This document shows, piece after piece, positions 17,481 through 25,810 of a DNA stretch of 64,000 bases. The notes under the pieces were generated by a model that was given only the letters and a program-made list of their open reading frames with translations, was not told where the DNA came from and ran no database searches. This DNA comes from CP2-2F sp034436355. Lineage in GTDB: Bacteria; Chloroflexota; Anaerolineae; Aggregatilineales; UBA2796. The stretch is taken from assembly GCA_034436355.1 (NCBI GenBank), contig DAOTVQ010000030.1, positions 62,001-126,000 of the forward strand. The letters run 5' to 3'. Both the position numbers and the translations under genes were made by a program. Position 1 is the stretch's first letter. Every line of letters begins with the position of its first letter.

Positions 17481-18728
17481 TTAAATCTCCACACGGCGGC
17501 TAAAGAGCAGCAGCCCAACGCTAAACAACACCACGAACATGCCCAATAACACGACGAAATGTGTGACTGGGAAAGTGCCGCCGGCAAGCTGCGTAAAGGC
17601 ATTGGCACCCCAGTAATTCGGCGAAAGGTAGCTAACGGCACCGAGTGGCGGGCTGCCATCGCCGCTGCCAAAGAACGCACCGCCCAAAATGCCCAACACA
17701 ATCAGGATGGCGTTGGAAAGCACCTGCGCTTGCACGCGGTCTTTGGCTAAGCCCGCGATAATTGTACCAAGCCCGATGAAAGCCGCCGTCACCACCAGCA
17801 CCAGCAGCGCCAGCGATGGAAGATCCGTCCCCCAAACGGCTGCCTCTGTGCCGAGCAGCGCACCAAATAGCGAGGTTGCCACAATCAACAGCGTGAGTTG
17901 GATCACGCCGTTGATGTAGGTTGCGCCAAACATGCCCGCCAGAATCGTGGTGCGTGTGGTCGGTGTGGCAAGCATTCGCCCAAGCGTGCCGTTCTCTTTT
18001 TCCACCATGATCTGCACAACGCCGATTGCCATCGCAAAGGCAAGGAAGAACACTGACATATTCGGCGCAAAGATTTGCAGCGCGTTAAAGGTGGTGCGCT
18101 GCGCCTGCCGACCCTCCGTTACATTCAGCGCGATGAGCGGCTCGGCATTGGCAACTGCTTGCCCAATCTCGGCAGCTCGCGCCACCAAGAGCGGATTTTG
18201 CGCGGCAGCAGCGCTGACGGCGATGTTGGCATTGGTGAAGCTGTTCAGGAATTGGCGGACGATGGCGCTCACAATCTGCGGCGAGATGGCACTGTTGGCG
18301 TCGCGGTAGAGTTCTATCTCAACCTTCTGCTGCCCAAAGGTTGGGCTGGCGGCATTCAGGCGCGCTGAAAAATCAGGTGGAATGAGGATGGCAGCTCGCG
18401 CTTCACCCTCGCGGACGCGCCGCCGCGCTTCGTCAACGTCGGTGAGCGCCTCGGCACTGATCAGTTCGGCAAGCCCTGCGGGTGGATCAAGGAAGATTGC
18501 TTGCATCTGTGCGCCAAAGTTGCCAAAGGGACTGCCCTGATCCTGATTGACGATCAAGGTTGGGATGTTCTGCACAGGCGCGGCACTGCCGCCCAAATTG
18601 CTGAACGCCAATGAAATAATGACAGTCAGCACGAAGGGCGCGATCAAGGTGAAAAAGAGCGCGGTTGGGTCGGCAAACCACAGCCGAATATTATGTAGGA
18701 TGATTTGAAAGACTTTGCGAATGTCCAT
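17481..18728 (-). CDS. ABC-2 type exporter permease
   Basis: 415 aa, the same length and layout as the following permease: helix at about 22-45, outer domain about 50-215, then five helices with the MVEKENGTLGRMLATPTTR cytoplasmic turn that is diagnostic for ABC2_membrane_3 permeases. It is 13 bases after the ATPase gene. Exporters of this type move drugs, lipids, polysaccharide precursors or sodium; nothing here fixes the substrate. Confidence 0.9.
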   Translation of the reverse strand: MDIRKVFQIILHNIRLWFADPTALFFTLIAPFVLTVIISLAFSNLGGSAAPVQNIPTLIVNQDQGSPFGNFGAQMQAIFLDPPAGLAELISAEALTDVDEARRRVREGEARAAILIPPDFSARLNAASPTFGQQKVEIELYRDANSAISPQIVSAIVRQFLNSFTNANIAVSAAAAQNPLLVARAAEIGQAVANAEPLIALNVTEGRQAQRTTFNALQIFAPNMSVFFLAFAMAIGVVQIMVEKENGTLGRMLATPTTRTTILAGMFGATYINGVIQLTLLIVATSLFGALLGTEAAVWGTDLPSLALLVLVVTAAFIGLGTIIAGLAKDRVQAQVLSNAILIVLGILGGAFFGSGDGSPPLGAVSYLSPNYWGANAFTQLAGGTFPVTHFVVLLGMFVVLFSVGLLLFSRRVEI

Positions 18729-18741
18729 CGTGCAGTGATCC

Positions 18742-19713
18742 TTAATCGCGCAGTGCGCGCCCTGTCAGGTGTAAAAAGACGCTTTCGAGGTTTGGCTCGC
18801 TGATTTGGATAGCATTCGGAATCATGTTTGCCTCATCAAGGGCGCGGATAACGTGCGGCAGTGCTTGCCGTCCGCGATCCGAGAACAGGTGCAGCTTATC
18901 AGCGTGATCACCTTCCACCTCAACGCTGCTGATGACGGGCAAGGCACGCAAGCGTGCTGGGGCGGCTTCAATGTTTTCTGGCGCAAGTTTCAAGATGATC
19001 GCATCTTTAACACCAGTCTGCTGGATGAGTTCGATCTGCTTGCCACAGGCGATCAATTCGCCGTGATCCATAATGCCAACGCGATCCGAGAGTTCTTCCG
19101 CCTCTTCCATGTAGTGCGTGGTATAAAGCACCGTCATGCCCTGCTGATTCAGTGCCTTCACCGCGTCTAGGATGCTGCGCCGACTCTGCGGATCAACGCC
19201 GACTGTCGGCTCATCCATAAAGACGAGCGTCGGCTTGTGCAGTAGTCCCACGCCAATGTTCACACGGCGCTTCATGCCGCCGGAAAAGGTATCTATCCGC
19301 TCACGCTGCCTATCGCGCAGCCCGATGAACTCCAACACTTCATCGCAACGCTTGGCGAGCGCTGCACCACCCATGCCTTGCAGTCTGCCGAAAAACTCCA
19401 GATTGGCACGTGCGCTCAGCTCTGGGTAAAGCGCGATCTCTTGCGGCACAACGCCGATCAGCTTTTTGACCGCCACCGCATTTTTGGTGATGGAATGCCC
19501 ACCAATGATGACATCGCCCTCAGACGGCGCGATCAAACCGCTCATAATGCTGATCGTGGTCGTTTTGCCCGCACCGTTCGGACCGAGCAGGCTAAAAATT
19601 TCGCCTTTCTGGATGCTCAGACTAATGCCTTTAACGGCAAAGTTGCCTTCGCTTGCGCCATTCTTAGGGGCATAGCGCTTCTTCAAACCGTGAATTTCGA
19701 CAAGTGGCGTCAT
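18742..19713 (-). CDS. ABC exporter ATP-binding protein
   Basis: 323 aa. Start ATG at 19713 (GGAGAAG eight to nine bases before); a GTG two codons earlier is the alternative. Walker A GPNGAGKTTT, Q-loop in GVVPQEIALYP, signature FSGGMKRRVNIG, Walker B LVFMDEPTVGVDP, and H-loop YTTHYMEEAEEL are all intact. The C-terminal 100 residues are the DUF4162-type regulatory extension of NatA/DrrA-like ATPases. It heads the four-gene operon ATPase, permease, permease, lycopene-cyclase-like protein. Confidence 0.93.
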   Translation of the reverse strand: MTPLVEIHGLKKRYAPKNGASEGNFAVKGISLSIQKGEIFSLLGPNGAGKTTTISIMSGLIAPSEGDVIIGGHSITKNAVAVKKLIGVVPQEIALYPELSARANLEFFGRLQGMGGAALAKRCDEVLEFIGLRDRQRERIDTFSGGMKRRVNIGVGLLHKPTLVFMDEPTVGVDPQSRRSILDAVKALNQQGMTVLYTTHYMEEAEELSDRVGIMDHGELIACGKQIELIQQTGVKDAIILKLAPENIEAAPARLRALPVISSVEVEGDHADKLHLFSDRGRQALPHVIRALDEANMIPNAIQISEPNLESVFLHLTGRALRD

Positions 19714-19791
19714 GGTCACTGCTTCTCCATGCCATAAACGTGCTGCACACTCTTCTAATACGCAGTCTTTGCAGGTTTGTTGTGCGAAAAT

Positions 19792-19821
19792 ATTCTATTT
19801 TACATATATAAGCAATATCAA
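19792..19821 (-). promoter_or_regulatory. Candidate sigma-70 promoter of the ABC exporter operon
   Basis: On the minus strand, TTGATA (19821-19816), an 18-base spacer and TAGAAT (19797-19792), in a very AT-rich stretch. The -10 ends 78 bases before the ATG at 19713. Divergent from the gyrB promoter. Confidence 0.5.
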
Positions 19822-19863
19822 GAGATGAACCTATTTACTGCGTATAGCTGCGAACATTTGTCT

Positions 19864-19892
19864 TTGACCTGTCGGCAAAAGTCTGGTATAAT
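19864..19892 (+). promoter_or_regulatory. Sigma-70 promoter of gyrB
   Basis: TTGACC (19864-19869), a 17-base spacer and a perfect TATAAT (19887-19892). Transcription would start near 19899, giving a leader of about 60 bases before the GTG at 19958. Confidence 0.75.
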
Positions 19893-19957
19893 GAAAACGT
19901 TTCTAGGCTGTCTTCATCAGCATTTTCAGCGATTTTAGTGAACAAGTGGAGGACGTT

Positions 19958-22900
19958 GTGACCGATCCGCAGCGACAGCAAACCGGGCAGGATATTCGCG
20001 CCCTTGAAGGCTTAGAGGCAGTCCGCCTGCGCCCGGGCATGTATATCGGTGGCACGGACGTTCACGCCCTACATCACCTCGTCTACGAAGTGGTAGACAA
20101 CGCCATTGACGAAGCGATGGCAGGGCGGTGTGATTTTATTCAAGTGGTCATTCACGCCGATAGTTCGATCACTATCTCGGACAATGGCGGTGGTATTCCT
20201 GTTGAAAAGCACTGGCAGAAGGGCATCTCGACTTTAGAACTGGTGCTGACCAGCTTACACGCCGGCGGTAAGTTTGGTGGCGGTGCGTATAAGGTTTCAG
20301 GCGGTTTGCACGGCGTCGGTGTGAAGGCGGTCAATGCCGTCTCCGAGTGGTTGGTGGCAGAAGTTCACCGTGATGGCTATGTGTGGCAGCAGCGCTATGT
20401 GCGTGGCGAGCCGCAGGGCGATGTTGAGGCGATTGAGCCGCTGCCCGAAGGCGCACCGACCGGCACCTTCATTCGCTTCTATCCCGATGCACTCATCTTT
20501 GAAGGCGTCCGCCGTGATTTCGACTTCAACTTCAAAACGTTGGCAGATCGTTTCCGCGAGATGGCATACGTCACACGCGGCGTTACCATCCGCCTTGTGG
20601 ATGAACGCGAAACGCCGCTGCCACGCGAGACGACTTTCTATTTCGAGGGCGGCTTGCGTTCCTTCGTGCGCTATCTGAACCGCAACCGCGACGCCGTGCA
20701 TGATGTGGTGGCGGGCATGGGCGAATCGAAGTTCACCATGCTTGCCGAAGGGCGCGAGGTGGAAGCGGCGATGGAAGTCGAGTTTGCTTTCCAATATACC
20801 GAGACCACCAACACCACCGAACTTGCCTTTGCCAACACCATCAACACGCCCGATGGCGGCACGCACCAGACGGGCTTGCGCTCAGCGCTCACGCGTGTCA
20901 TCAACGCCTATGCGCGCAAAGCGGGCTTGCTCAAAGAGCGCGACGCCAATTTCACAGGACGCCACACGCTGGAAGGCTTGACGGCTATTGTCAGTGTGCG
21001 GCACCCTGCACCACAGTTCGAGAGCCAGACCAAAGTGAAGTTGATGAATGCAGAAGTCAGCGCGGCGGTTTCGTCGGTCGTTTCGGAAGCATTCACCGAA
21101 TTTTTAGAGAATAATCCAAAAGATGCGCGCAAGATCGTTGATAAATGCCTCAGCACTATGCGTATCCAAGATGCACTCGATAAACAGCGCGAACTGCTCT
21201 TGGGCGAACGCAAGAGCCTGCTGGCGAACACAACCTTGCCCGGCAAGCTGGCGGATTGCTCTGACAGAGGTTTACAAACAGAATTGTTCCTCGTAGAAGG
21301 CGACAGCGCAGGGGGCTGTTTTGTTGGTTCTACCAAAGTACGCCTTGCTTCAGGGCTAGTAAAAACTTTCCGTGAGCTTGCTGAAGACTGGACGTTGGGA
21401 ATTACACACTTCGGTTATGCCAGCAACGAGGTGGGCGATGTGCGAATTGTGCCGTTGGTTGAGCCGCGTATGACCAAACGACATGCCGAACTTGTTGAGG
21501 TCGAACTTGACAATGGCGAACGTATTCGCTGCACACCTGATCATCTGTTCCGTTTACGTGATGGTTCATACCGTGCTGCGGCGCAGTTGCAGGCGGGCGA
21601 CAGCTTAATGGCACTTAAAACACGCCTAACACAAGAAGGCGAACAACCTGCCCCTGGCTATGAAATGGTATGGATGAATAATCGCGGTGCTTGGTGGCAT
21701 ACACACCATCTCGCAGATTTGTATAACTTGCTGACTAAAGCCTACACCAAAAAGGCGGGTAATGTTCGTCATCATGTTGATCTAAACAAACTCAATAACG
21801 ATCCACGCAACATTCAGCGTATGTTTTGGGGTGAACATCAACAATTACATGCACAACTGGCAGGTGAGATGGCAAAACGGTTGTGGCAAGACCCTGCTTA
21901 CCGTCAGAAGAGGGTGCGGGAATTGCGTGAGCAAGCGATTCGCCAATGGCAAGACCCTGCTTACCGTCAATACATGAGGGATCGCGTTAAGCTGCAACGG
22001 CAAGATGAAACCCTCAATGAGAAGTTGTTGCAAGGTTTTCAAGAATGGTTCAACAGTCTTTCGGCTGATGAATATCAAGTCTACTGCGAACGTATGCGTG
22101 AATATCAAGCGGCATACTGGTCAAATCCTGAACATCGTGCAGCACAATCCGAACGCACGCGCCGCTATTTTGAAGAAAACCCCGACGCACGTGAGCGCAA
22201 CCGCCAAATTGCACTTGCTCAATGGGAAGATGAAGAACTGCGTGCATGGCGTTCAGAAAAGACTCGTGAGCAGTGGCAGAATGAAGCATATCGGCTTCGG
22301 CATATTGCTACAGTCAAGGCGTGGTTGGAAGCCAATCCTGAGCATCGGCAAAAGATGCGTGCTGGGTTGGATGTTTACTGGTCGGACAGAATACGCAGCG
22401 AGAAAACGCTGAGCGCGCTTGCTACATGGCGTGAGACAACACCTCCTGAGGAACGTGGTGCGAATGTGCGTGAAGGGCATAGGCGTAAAGCTCTTGCTTT
22501 GTTGAACAGTGTTCTGACATCCGAGAACGTTGAGAGTGCTTATGAAACATTGCGGTTGCAGAAAGCACCCACTGCCCCAAAGTTTGCACGTCTGCTTGAA
22601 TATTTTGAGGGAGACAGAGAGAAACTGCTTGAAGCAGCACAGAACCACAACTGCAAAGTTATGGCGGTGCATCAATTGGAAGAACGCGAAGATGTCTACG
22701 ATCTCACAGTAGATCACTACCACAATTTCGCACTGGCAGCTGGTGTTTTCGTTCACAACAGCGCGAAACAAGCGCGTGACCGTCATTTTCAGGCGATCTT
22801 ACCCTTGCGCGGTAAGATTCTGAATACAGAACGTGCCACACTCAACCGCATCCTCGATAGCCAAGAGATTAAGTCGCTCATTGCTGCGCTTGGTACGGGC

Positions 22901-25042
22901 ATCCGTGAGGATTTCAACGTTGAGAAACTGCGCTATGGGCGCGTGCTGTTGCTCAGTGTTGCCAAAGATGAGCCAACGCTTGTCATGGATGACAGCGGTC
23001 AGACCATGTTCGTTCAAATCGGCACCTTTATAGATGAATGCTTGGCAGGCAAGTATGATCCTGCACGCTATCAGGTGATGTGCTTTGATTTGAATACACA
23101 TCAAACGCGCTTCCGTCCGCTTAAGGCTGTTATTCGCCATCACCATCACGAATCGATGTACCATCTTCGCACGCGCTACAACCGCTCGATCAAGGTGACT
23201 GGTTCACACAGCCTTTTCGTCTACGAGCAAGGGCAGGTATGCCTGAAACCAAGCAACCAGATTCAGGTGGGTGATGTGATTGTTGCGCCGCGCCGCATCC
23301 CGCGCCCGAATTACCATCCCACTATGATTGATCTGGTGCAAACCTTCTATCGGGCAAACCTGACGAAAGGCTTATACCTTGCCGGTGAGGCAGTGCGGAA
23401 CATCGCCGCTCAGCGCAGCCTAGCACGCTTGGAGCGCCCTGAGCTATGGGCAGAACAGCGTGTTTTAGTTTCTGAGGCAAGCTGGCAGCGTCTAATTGCA
23501 CACAGACAGTCGCAAAGCAAAAGCCAAATGGCTGTTGCACAGCAAATCGGGGTTAAGCAACCGATCACCATTAGCCATTGGGAACGCGGTGTCAATCGTC
23601 CCATCGAGTCGCACTTCAACCAGTATCTTGAGGCAATCGGTTGGGACAGTGACTTAGAATATATCCTGATCCCTGCCAAGATAGATGAACATCTGAGCCA
23701 AGATGACACAAGCGCTAATGCGCGCTGGCGGCAGGTGAGTGCCTACAAAGCCTTTGAGTCGTTCACAGCGGATGAAATTGCTCAATTGGATGCTCAGACA
23801 AGCCTTGTGCCACAGGCGCACGGCGAGCGCGCCTTCCCGCGCTACTTACCACTCAGCCGTGAGTTTGCGTGGTTCTTGGGCTGGTTCATGGCAGAAGGCA
23901 GCCTTAGCAAACATCAGGTAAGCCTCAATCTCGGTGGCAAAGATGCACGTTTCATCCCTGAACTGCGTTTTGCAATTGAGCATGTTTTCGGCGAAACACC
24001 GCGTATTTACCAAGACCCTGACGAAGACTGTGTGAAATTCTATTTCCACAGTGTGTTGGCAGCGCGTTTGCTGCGTGCATGGGGATTGCATAAGCCTGCT
24101 TATGAAAAACGCATTCCTGATGCTGTTTTTAGCTTCTCGGAAACACTGCAAGAGGCGTTTTTAGAGGGCTATTTCTTGGGTGATGGTACCATTTCCCAAC
24201 AGCACATCACTTTCAACAGCACATCGCCCGCGCTTAGGGAAGGCTTACTCTACCTGCTAGGTCAGTTTGGCATCGTTGCCTCATGGAGCATTGTACATCC
24301 GACAGAAACTGCCGATGCGCTCATCAAAAATCGCCGTCCGATCTATCACATCACAGTTGGGCATAAAGCACAGCTAGAGGCGTGCCGTTTCCTGTGGAGT
24401 CGCCATACCAAAGCGCACTCGCTTGAAGCGCATATCGCCCAACCAACGCGCAAAGCCTCACCCTATCTTCACATCAGCGATGATCTGATCGGCTTGGAGG
24501 TTGTTAGCGCCGCTGAGATTGCACCGCAGGGTGAGTATGTCTATGACTTCTCCGTGCAAGATGATGAAAATTTCATCTGCGGCACAGGCGGACTGTGCGC
24601 GCATAATACGGATGCTGATGTTGATGGCGCGCACATCCGAACCTTGCTGCTCACGTTCTTTTACCGTTACATGCCCGATCTGATCCGCGAAAAGCGCCTG
24701 TACATCGCACAGCCGCCACTTTTCCGATTGGAATATCGCAAGCAGGTCGAGTATTTCTACCCCGAGCCGAACGTGAAGGAAGATCAACTTTTGGCGCGTG
24801 CGTTGGCAAAATACCCTGAACCTGATAAGGTTGTGGTGCAGCGCTACAAAGGCTTGGGCGAAATGAACGCTGAGCAACTGTGGGAAACAACCATGAACCC
24901 TGCCAACCGCACCTTGCTGCTGGTGACCAGTGAAGACGCCGCCGCCGCCGACCAAACCTTTGATATGCTGATGGGCCCTGCTGTGCCGCCGCGCCGCAAG
25001 TTCATCATTCAGCACTCGAAGGATGCCACACTAGACGTCTAG
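19958..25042 (+). CDS. gyrB: DNA gyrase subunit B precursor with two inteins
   Basis: 1694 aa precursor; 662 aa after removal of both inteins, a normal GyrB length. GTG at 19958 is chosen because GGAGG lies five bases before it. The N-terminal GHKL ATPase (EVVDNAIDEAMAG, ISDNGGGIP, GGLHGVGVKAVNA), transducer, TOPRIM and C-terminal tail (RYKGLGEMNAEQLWETTMNP) are all intact. Intein 1 splits EGDSAGG / SAKQ and intein 2 splits RVLLL / TDADVDGAHI. The extein between them is 65 residues. The first site follows the catalytic TOPRIM Glu, the second directly precedes the metal-binding DxD. Active gyrase B therefore requires both splicing events. It stands alone between its own promoter and terminator. 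Confidence 0.96.
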   Translation: MTDPQRQQTGQDIRALEGLEAVRLRPGMYIGGTDVHALHHLVYEVVDNAIDEAMAGRCDFIQVVIHADSSITISDNGGGIPVEKHWQKGISTLELVLTSLHAGGKFGGGAYKVSGGLHGVGVKAVNAVSEWLVAEVHRDGYVWQQRYVRGEPQGDVEAIEPLPEGAPTGTFIRFYPDALIFEGVRRDFDFNFKTLADRFREMAYVTRGVTIRLVDERETPLPRETTFYFEGGLRSFVRYLNRNRDAVHDVVAGMGESKFTMLAEGREVEAAMEVEFAFQYTETTNTTELAFANTINTPDGGTHQTGLRSALTRVINAYARKAGLLKERDANFTGRHTLEGLTAIVSVRHPAPQFESQTKVKLMNAEVSAAVSSVVSEAFTEFLENNPKDARKIVDKCLSTMRIQDALDKQRELLLGERKSLLANTTLPGKLADCSDRGLQTELFLVEGDSAGGCFVGSTKVRLASGLVKTFRELAEDWTLGITHFGYASNEVGDVRIVPLVEPRMTKRHAELVEVELDNGERIRCTPDHLFRLRDGSYRAAAQLQAGDSLMALKTRLTQEGEQPAPGYEMVWMNNRGAWWHTHHLADLYNLLTKAYTKKAGNVRHHVDLNKLNNDPRNIQRMFWGEHQQLHAQLAGEMAKRLWQDPAYRQKRVRELREQAIRQWQDPAYRQYMRDRVKLQRQDETLNEKLLQGFQEWFNSLSADEYQVYCERMREYQAAYWSNPEHRAAQSERTRRYFEENPDARERNRQIALAQWEDEELRAWRSEKTREQWQNEAYRLRHIATVKAWLEANPEHRQKMRAGLDVYWSDRIRSEKTLSALATWRETTPPEERGANVREGHRRKALALLNSVLTSENVESAYETLRLQKAPTAPKFARLLEYFEGDREKLLEAAQNHNCKVMAVHQLEEREDVYDLTVDHYHNFALAAGVFVHNSAKQARDRHFQAILPLRGKILNTERATLNRILDSQEIKSLIAALGTGIREDFNVEKLRYGRVLLLSVAKDEPTLVMDDSGQTMFVQIGTFIDECLAGKYDPARYQVMCFDLNTHQTRFRPLKAVIRHHHHESMYHLRTRYNRSIKVTGSHSLFVYEQGQVCLKPSNQIQVGDVIVAPRRIPRPNYHPTMIDLVQTFYRANLTKGLYLAGEAVRNIAAQRSLARLERPELWAEQRVLVSEASWQRLIAHRQSQSKSQMAVAQQIGVKQPITISHWERGVNRPIESHFNQYLEAIGWDSDLEYILIPAKIDEHLSQDDTSANARWRQVSAYKAFESFTADEIAQLDAQTSLVPQAHGERAFPRYLPLSREFAWFLGWFMAEGSLSKHQVSLNLGGKDARFIPELRFAIEHVFGETPRIYQDPDEDCVKFYFHSVLAARLLRAWGLHKPAYEKRIPDAVFSFSETLQEAFLEGYFLGDGTISQQHITFNSTSPALREGLLYLLGQFGIVASWSIVHPTETADALIKNRRPIYHITVGHKAQLEACRFLWSRHTKAHSLEAHIAQPTRKASPYLHISDDLIGLEVVSAAEIAPQGEYVYDFSVQDDENFICGTGGLCAHNTDADVDGAHIRTLLLTFFYRYMPDLIREKRLYIAQPPLFRLEYRKQVEYFYPEPNVKEDQLLARALAKYPEPDKVVVQRYKGLGEMNAEQLWETTMNPANRTLLLVTSEDAAAADQTFDMLMGPAVPPRRKFIIQHSKDATLDV
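21317..22759 (+). mobile_element. GyrB intein 1 with HNH homing endonuclease
   Basis: 481 aa, nested in gyrB. Begins with Cys1 (CFVGSTKVRL) and ends VFVHN followed by Ser, so all splice residues are standard: block B TPDH and the C-terminal HN. The splicing ends closely resemble the cyanobacterial GyrB intein at the same site (ICTPDH, LRDGSY, NFALA.GVFVHN). The insert at about residues 152-178 is an HNH nuclease: HHVDLNKLNNDP...NI...EHQQLH. After it come about eight copies of a W-x-(D/N)-P-x-(Y/H)-R helix motif through about residue 365, which look like NUMOD-type DNA-binding helices. A 23-base perfect direct repeat lies within. Confidence 0.93.
21884..21969 (+). repeat. 23-base direct repeat inside intein 1
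   Basis: Bases 21884-21906 recur without change at 21947-21969, a 63-base (21-codon) period. Both copies encode WQDPAYRQ, the best-conserved units of the W-x-D-P helix repeats. The exact match at DNA level points to recent tandem duplication within the endonuclease region. Confidence 0.85.
22955..24607 (+). mobile_element. GyrB intein 2 with HTH and LAGLIDADG endonuclease
   Basis: 551 aa, nested in gyrB. It starts with Ser1 (SVAKDEPTLV) rather than Cys and ends GLCAHN, followed by Thr of TDADVDG; block B is VTGSH. About residues 177-222 form an XRE-like HTH (KSQMAVAQQIGV...ISHWERG). Two LAGLIDADG motifs, FAWFLGWFMAEGS (about 304-316) and EAFLEGYFLGDGT (about 400-412), carry the expected acidic residues and seem intact. 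The intein is unrelated to intein 1, so it was gained separately. Autocatalytic splicing should occur by an O-acyl (Ser1) route; the endonuclease would act at intein-free gyrB alleles. Confidence 0.93.
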
Positions 25043-25069
25043 GCGCGCAACACCTTTCCATAAACCCAC

Positions 25070-25107
25070 CAACGGCTGAGCGAACCTACCTCAGCCGTTG
25101 TGTTTGT
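25070..25107 (+). terminator. gyrB terminator
   Basis: CAACGGCTGAG (25070-25080) and CTCAGCCGTTG (25090-25100) form an 11-bp perfect stem with a nine-base loop, followed by TGTTTGT. It lies 28 bases after the gyrB stop. Confidence 0.75.
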
Positions 25108-25254
25108 ATCCAAAGCATGACATAGGTGCATAAAAGCTGTTCAAAAAGGTTTAATCAGTTTGCCTCAAAACCTCAACAAAACTTTACAGCCTTGTTCTGC
25201 CCAAACGCCCTTATACTTAGGCTGCTTAGCAACCATTTGAAGGGGGATAGATTC

Positions 25255-25632
25255 ATGAAGTTCCGTAATCTTATTCTATTTGGTGTGGCGGCAGTGCTTG
25301 CCCTGCTCAGCATGATGCCGCTCACCACCGCTGTGCAACCCGCCGCCGCGCAGACCAGCAATGGCTGCGGACCTGAAGGCTTTGGTGGCATTGTGCCGGA
25401 TTTGTGGTTCACACCCGCGTGTGACCGTCACGACTACTGTTATGGCACCTGTGGCAGCAACCGCGCCACCTGCGATAGCCGCTTCTATGATGATATGAAG
25501 GCAATTTGTGCCAAGCGCTCTTGGTGGACGCGCTCAAGCTGCTATGCTGCTGCTTGGACGTACTATCAGGCTGTTAGGACGTTTGGACAAAGTGCCTTCA
25601 ACAACGCACAACAAGCTGCCTGCCGCCGTTAG
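25255..25632 (+). CDS. Secreted phospholipase A2-fold protein
   Basis: 125 aa. The ATG at 25255 has AGGGGG about nine bases before it and begins a signal peptide (1 to about 33, cleavage near AAAQ). The mature part holds the PLA2 catalytic block ACDRHDYCYGTCG with the His59-Asp60 pair, preceded by a short Ca2+-loop-like CGPEGFGG and followed by CDSRFYDDM with the second Asp. Eight cysteines (38, 56, 62, 66, 73, 85, 96, 123) allow four disulfides. Known PLA2s hydrolyse the sn-2 ester of phospholipids outside the cell. It resembles small prokaryotic and plant-type PLA2s more than venom enzymes. Single-gene unit, terminator downstream. Confidence 0.85.
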   Translation: MKFRNLILFGVAAVLALLSMMPLTTAVQPAAAQTSNGCGPEGFGGIVPDLWFTPACDRHDYCYGTCGSNRATCDSRFYDDMKAICAKRSWWTRSSCYAAAWTYYQAVRTFGQSAFNNAQQAACRR

Positions 25633-25640
25633 CATCTTCC

Positions 25641-25670
25641 GCTGCCTCTGCCACACAGGGTTGAGGCAGC
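25641..25670 (+). terminator. Terminator after the phospholipase gene
   Basis: GCTGCCTC (25641-25648) pairs with GAGGCAGC (25663-25670), nine bases after the stop, followed after a few bases by a short T-run. GCTGCCTCTGC occurs again at 25686, so an alternative pairing is possible. Confidence 0.5.
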
Positions 25671-25810
25671 CTTAAGCCCTTTTAGCTGCCTCTGCTAAAC
25701 TTTCCTTATAAAATTCAGATTTCCTGAAGATTTTATGAAATTCAGCCATGCGCTAAAGGTTGTGGTAAACTATAGACAAGGAATTGTCATTATTCATCGG
25801 AGCGTGTATC

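Noticed and set aside
19895..19902. AAACGTTT core just downstream of the gyrB -10
   Set aside because: Same core as the LacI operators, but flanks (GA...CT) and distance from the -10 differ from both real sites, and control of gyrB by a sugar repressor is unlikely.
20297..20866. Long antisense open frame (189 codons) opposite gyrB
   Set aside because: Mirror of GC-rich gyrB codons; no ribosome site, no family pattern. The same holds for antisense frames such as 41239-41931 and 43871-44503.
25708..25745. AAATTCAG direct repeats with a partial palindrome upstream of the response regulator
   Set aside because: Two copies only, AT-rich, arms mismatch by two bases; not enough to call a binding site.
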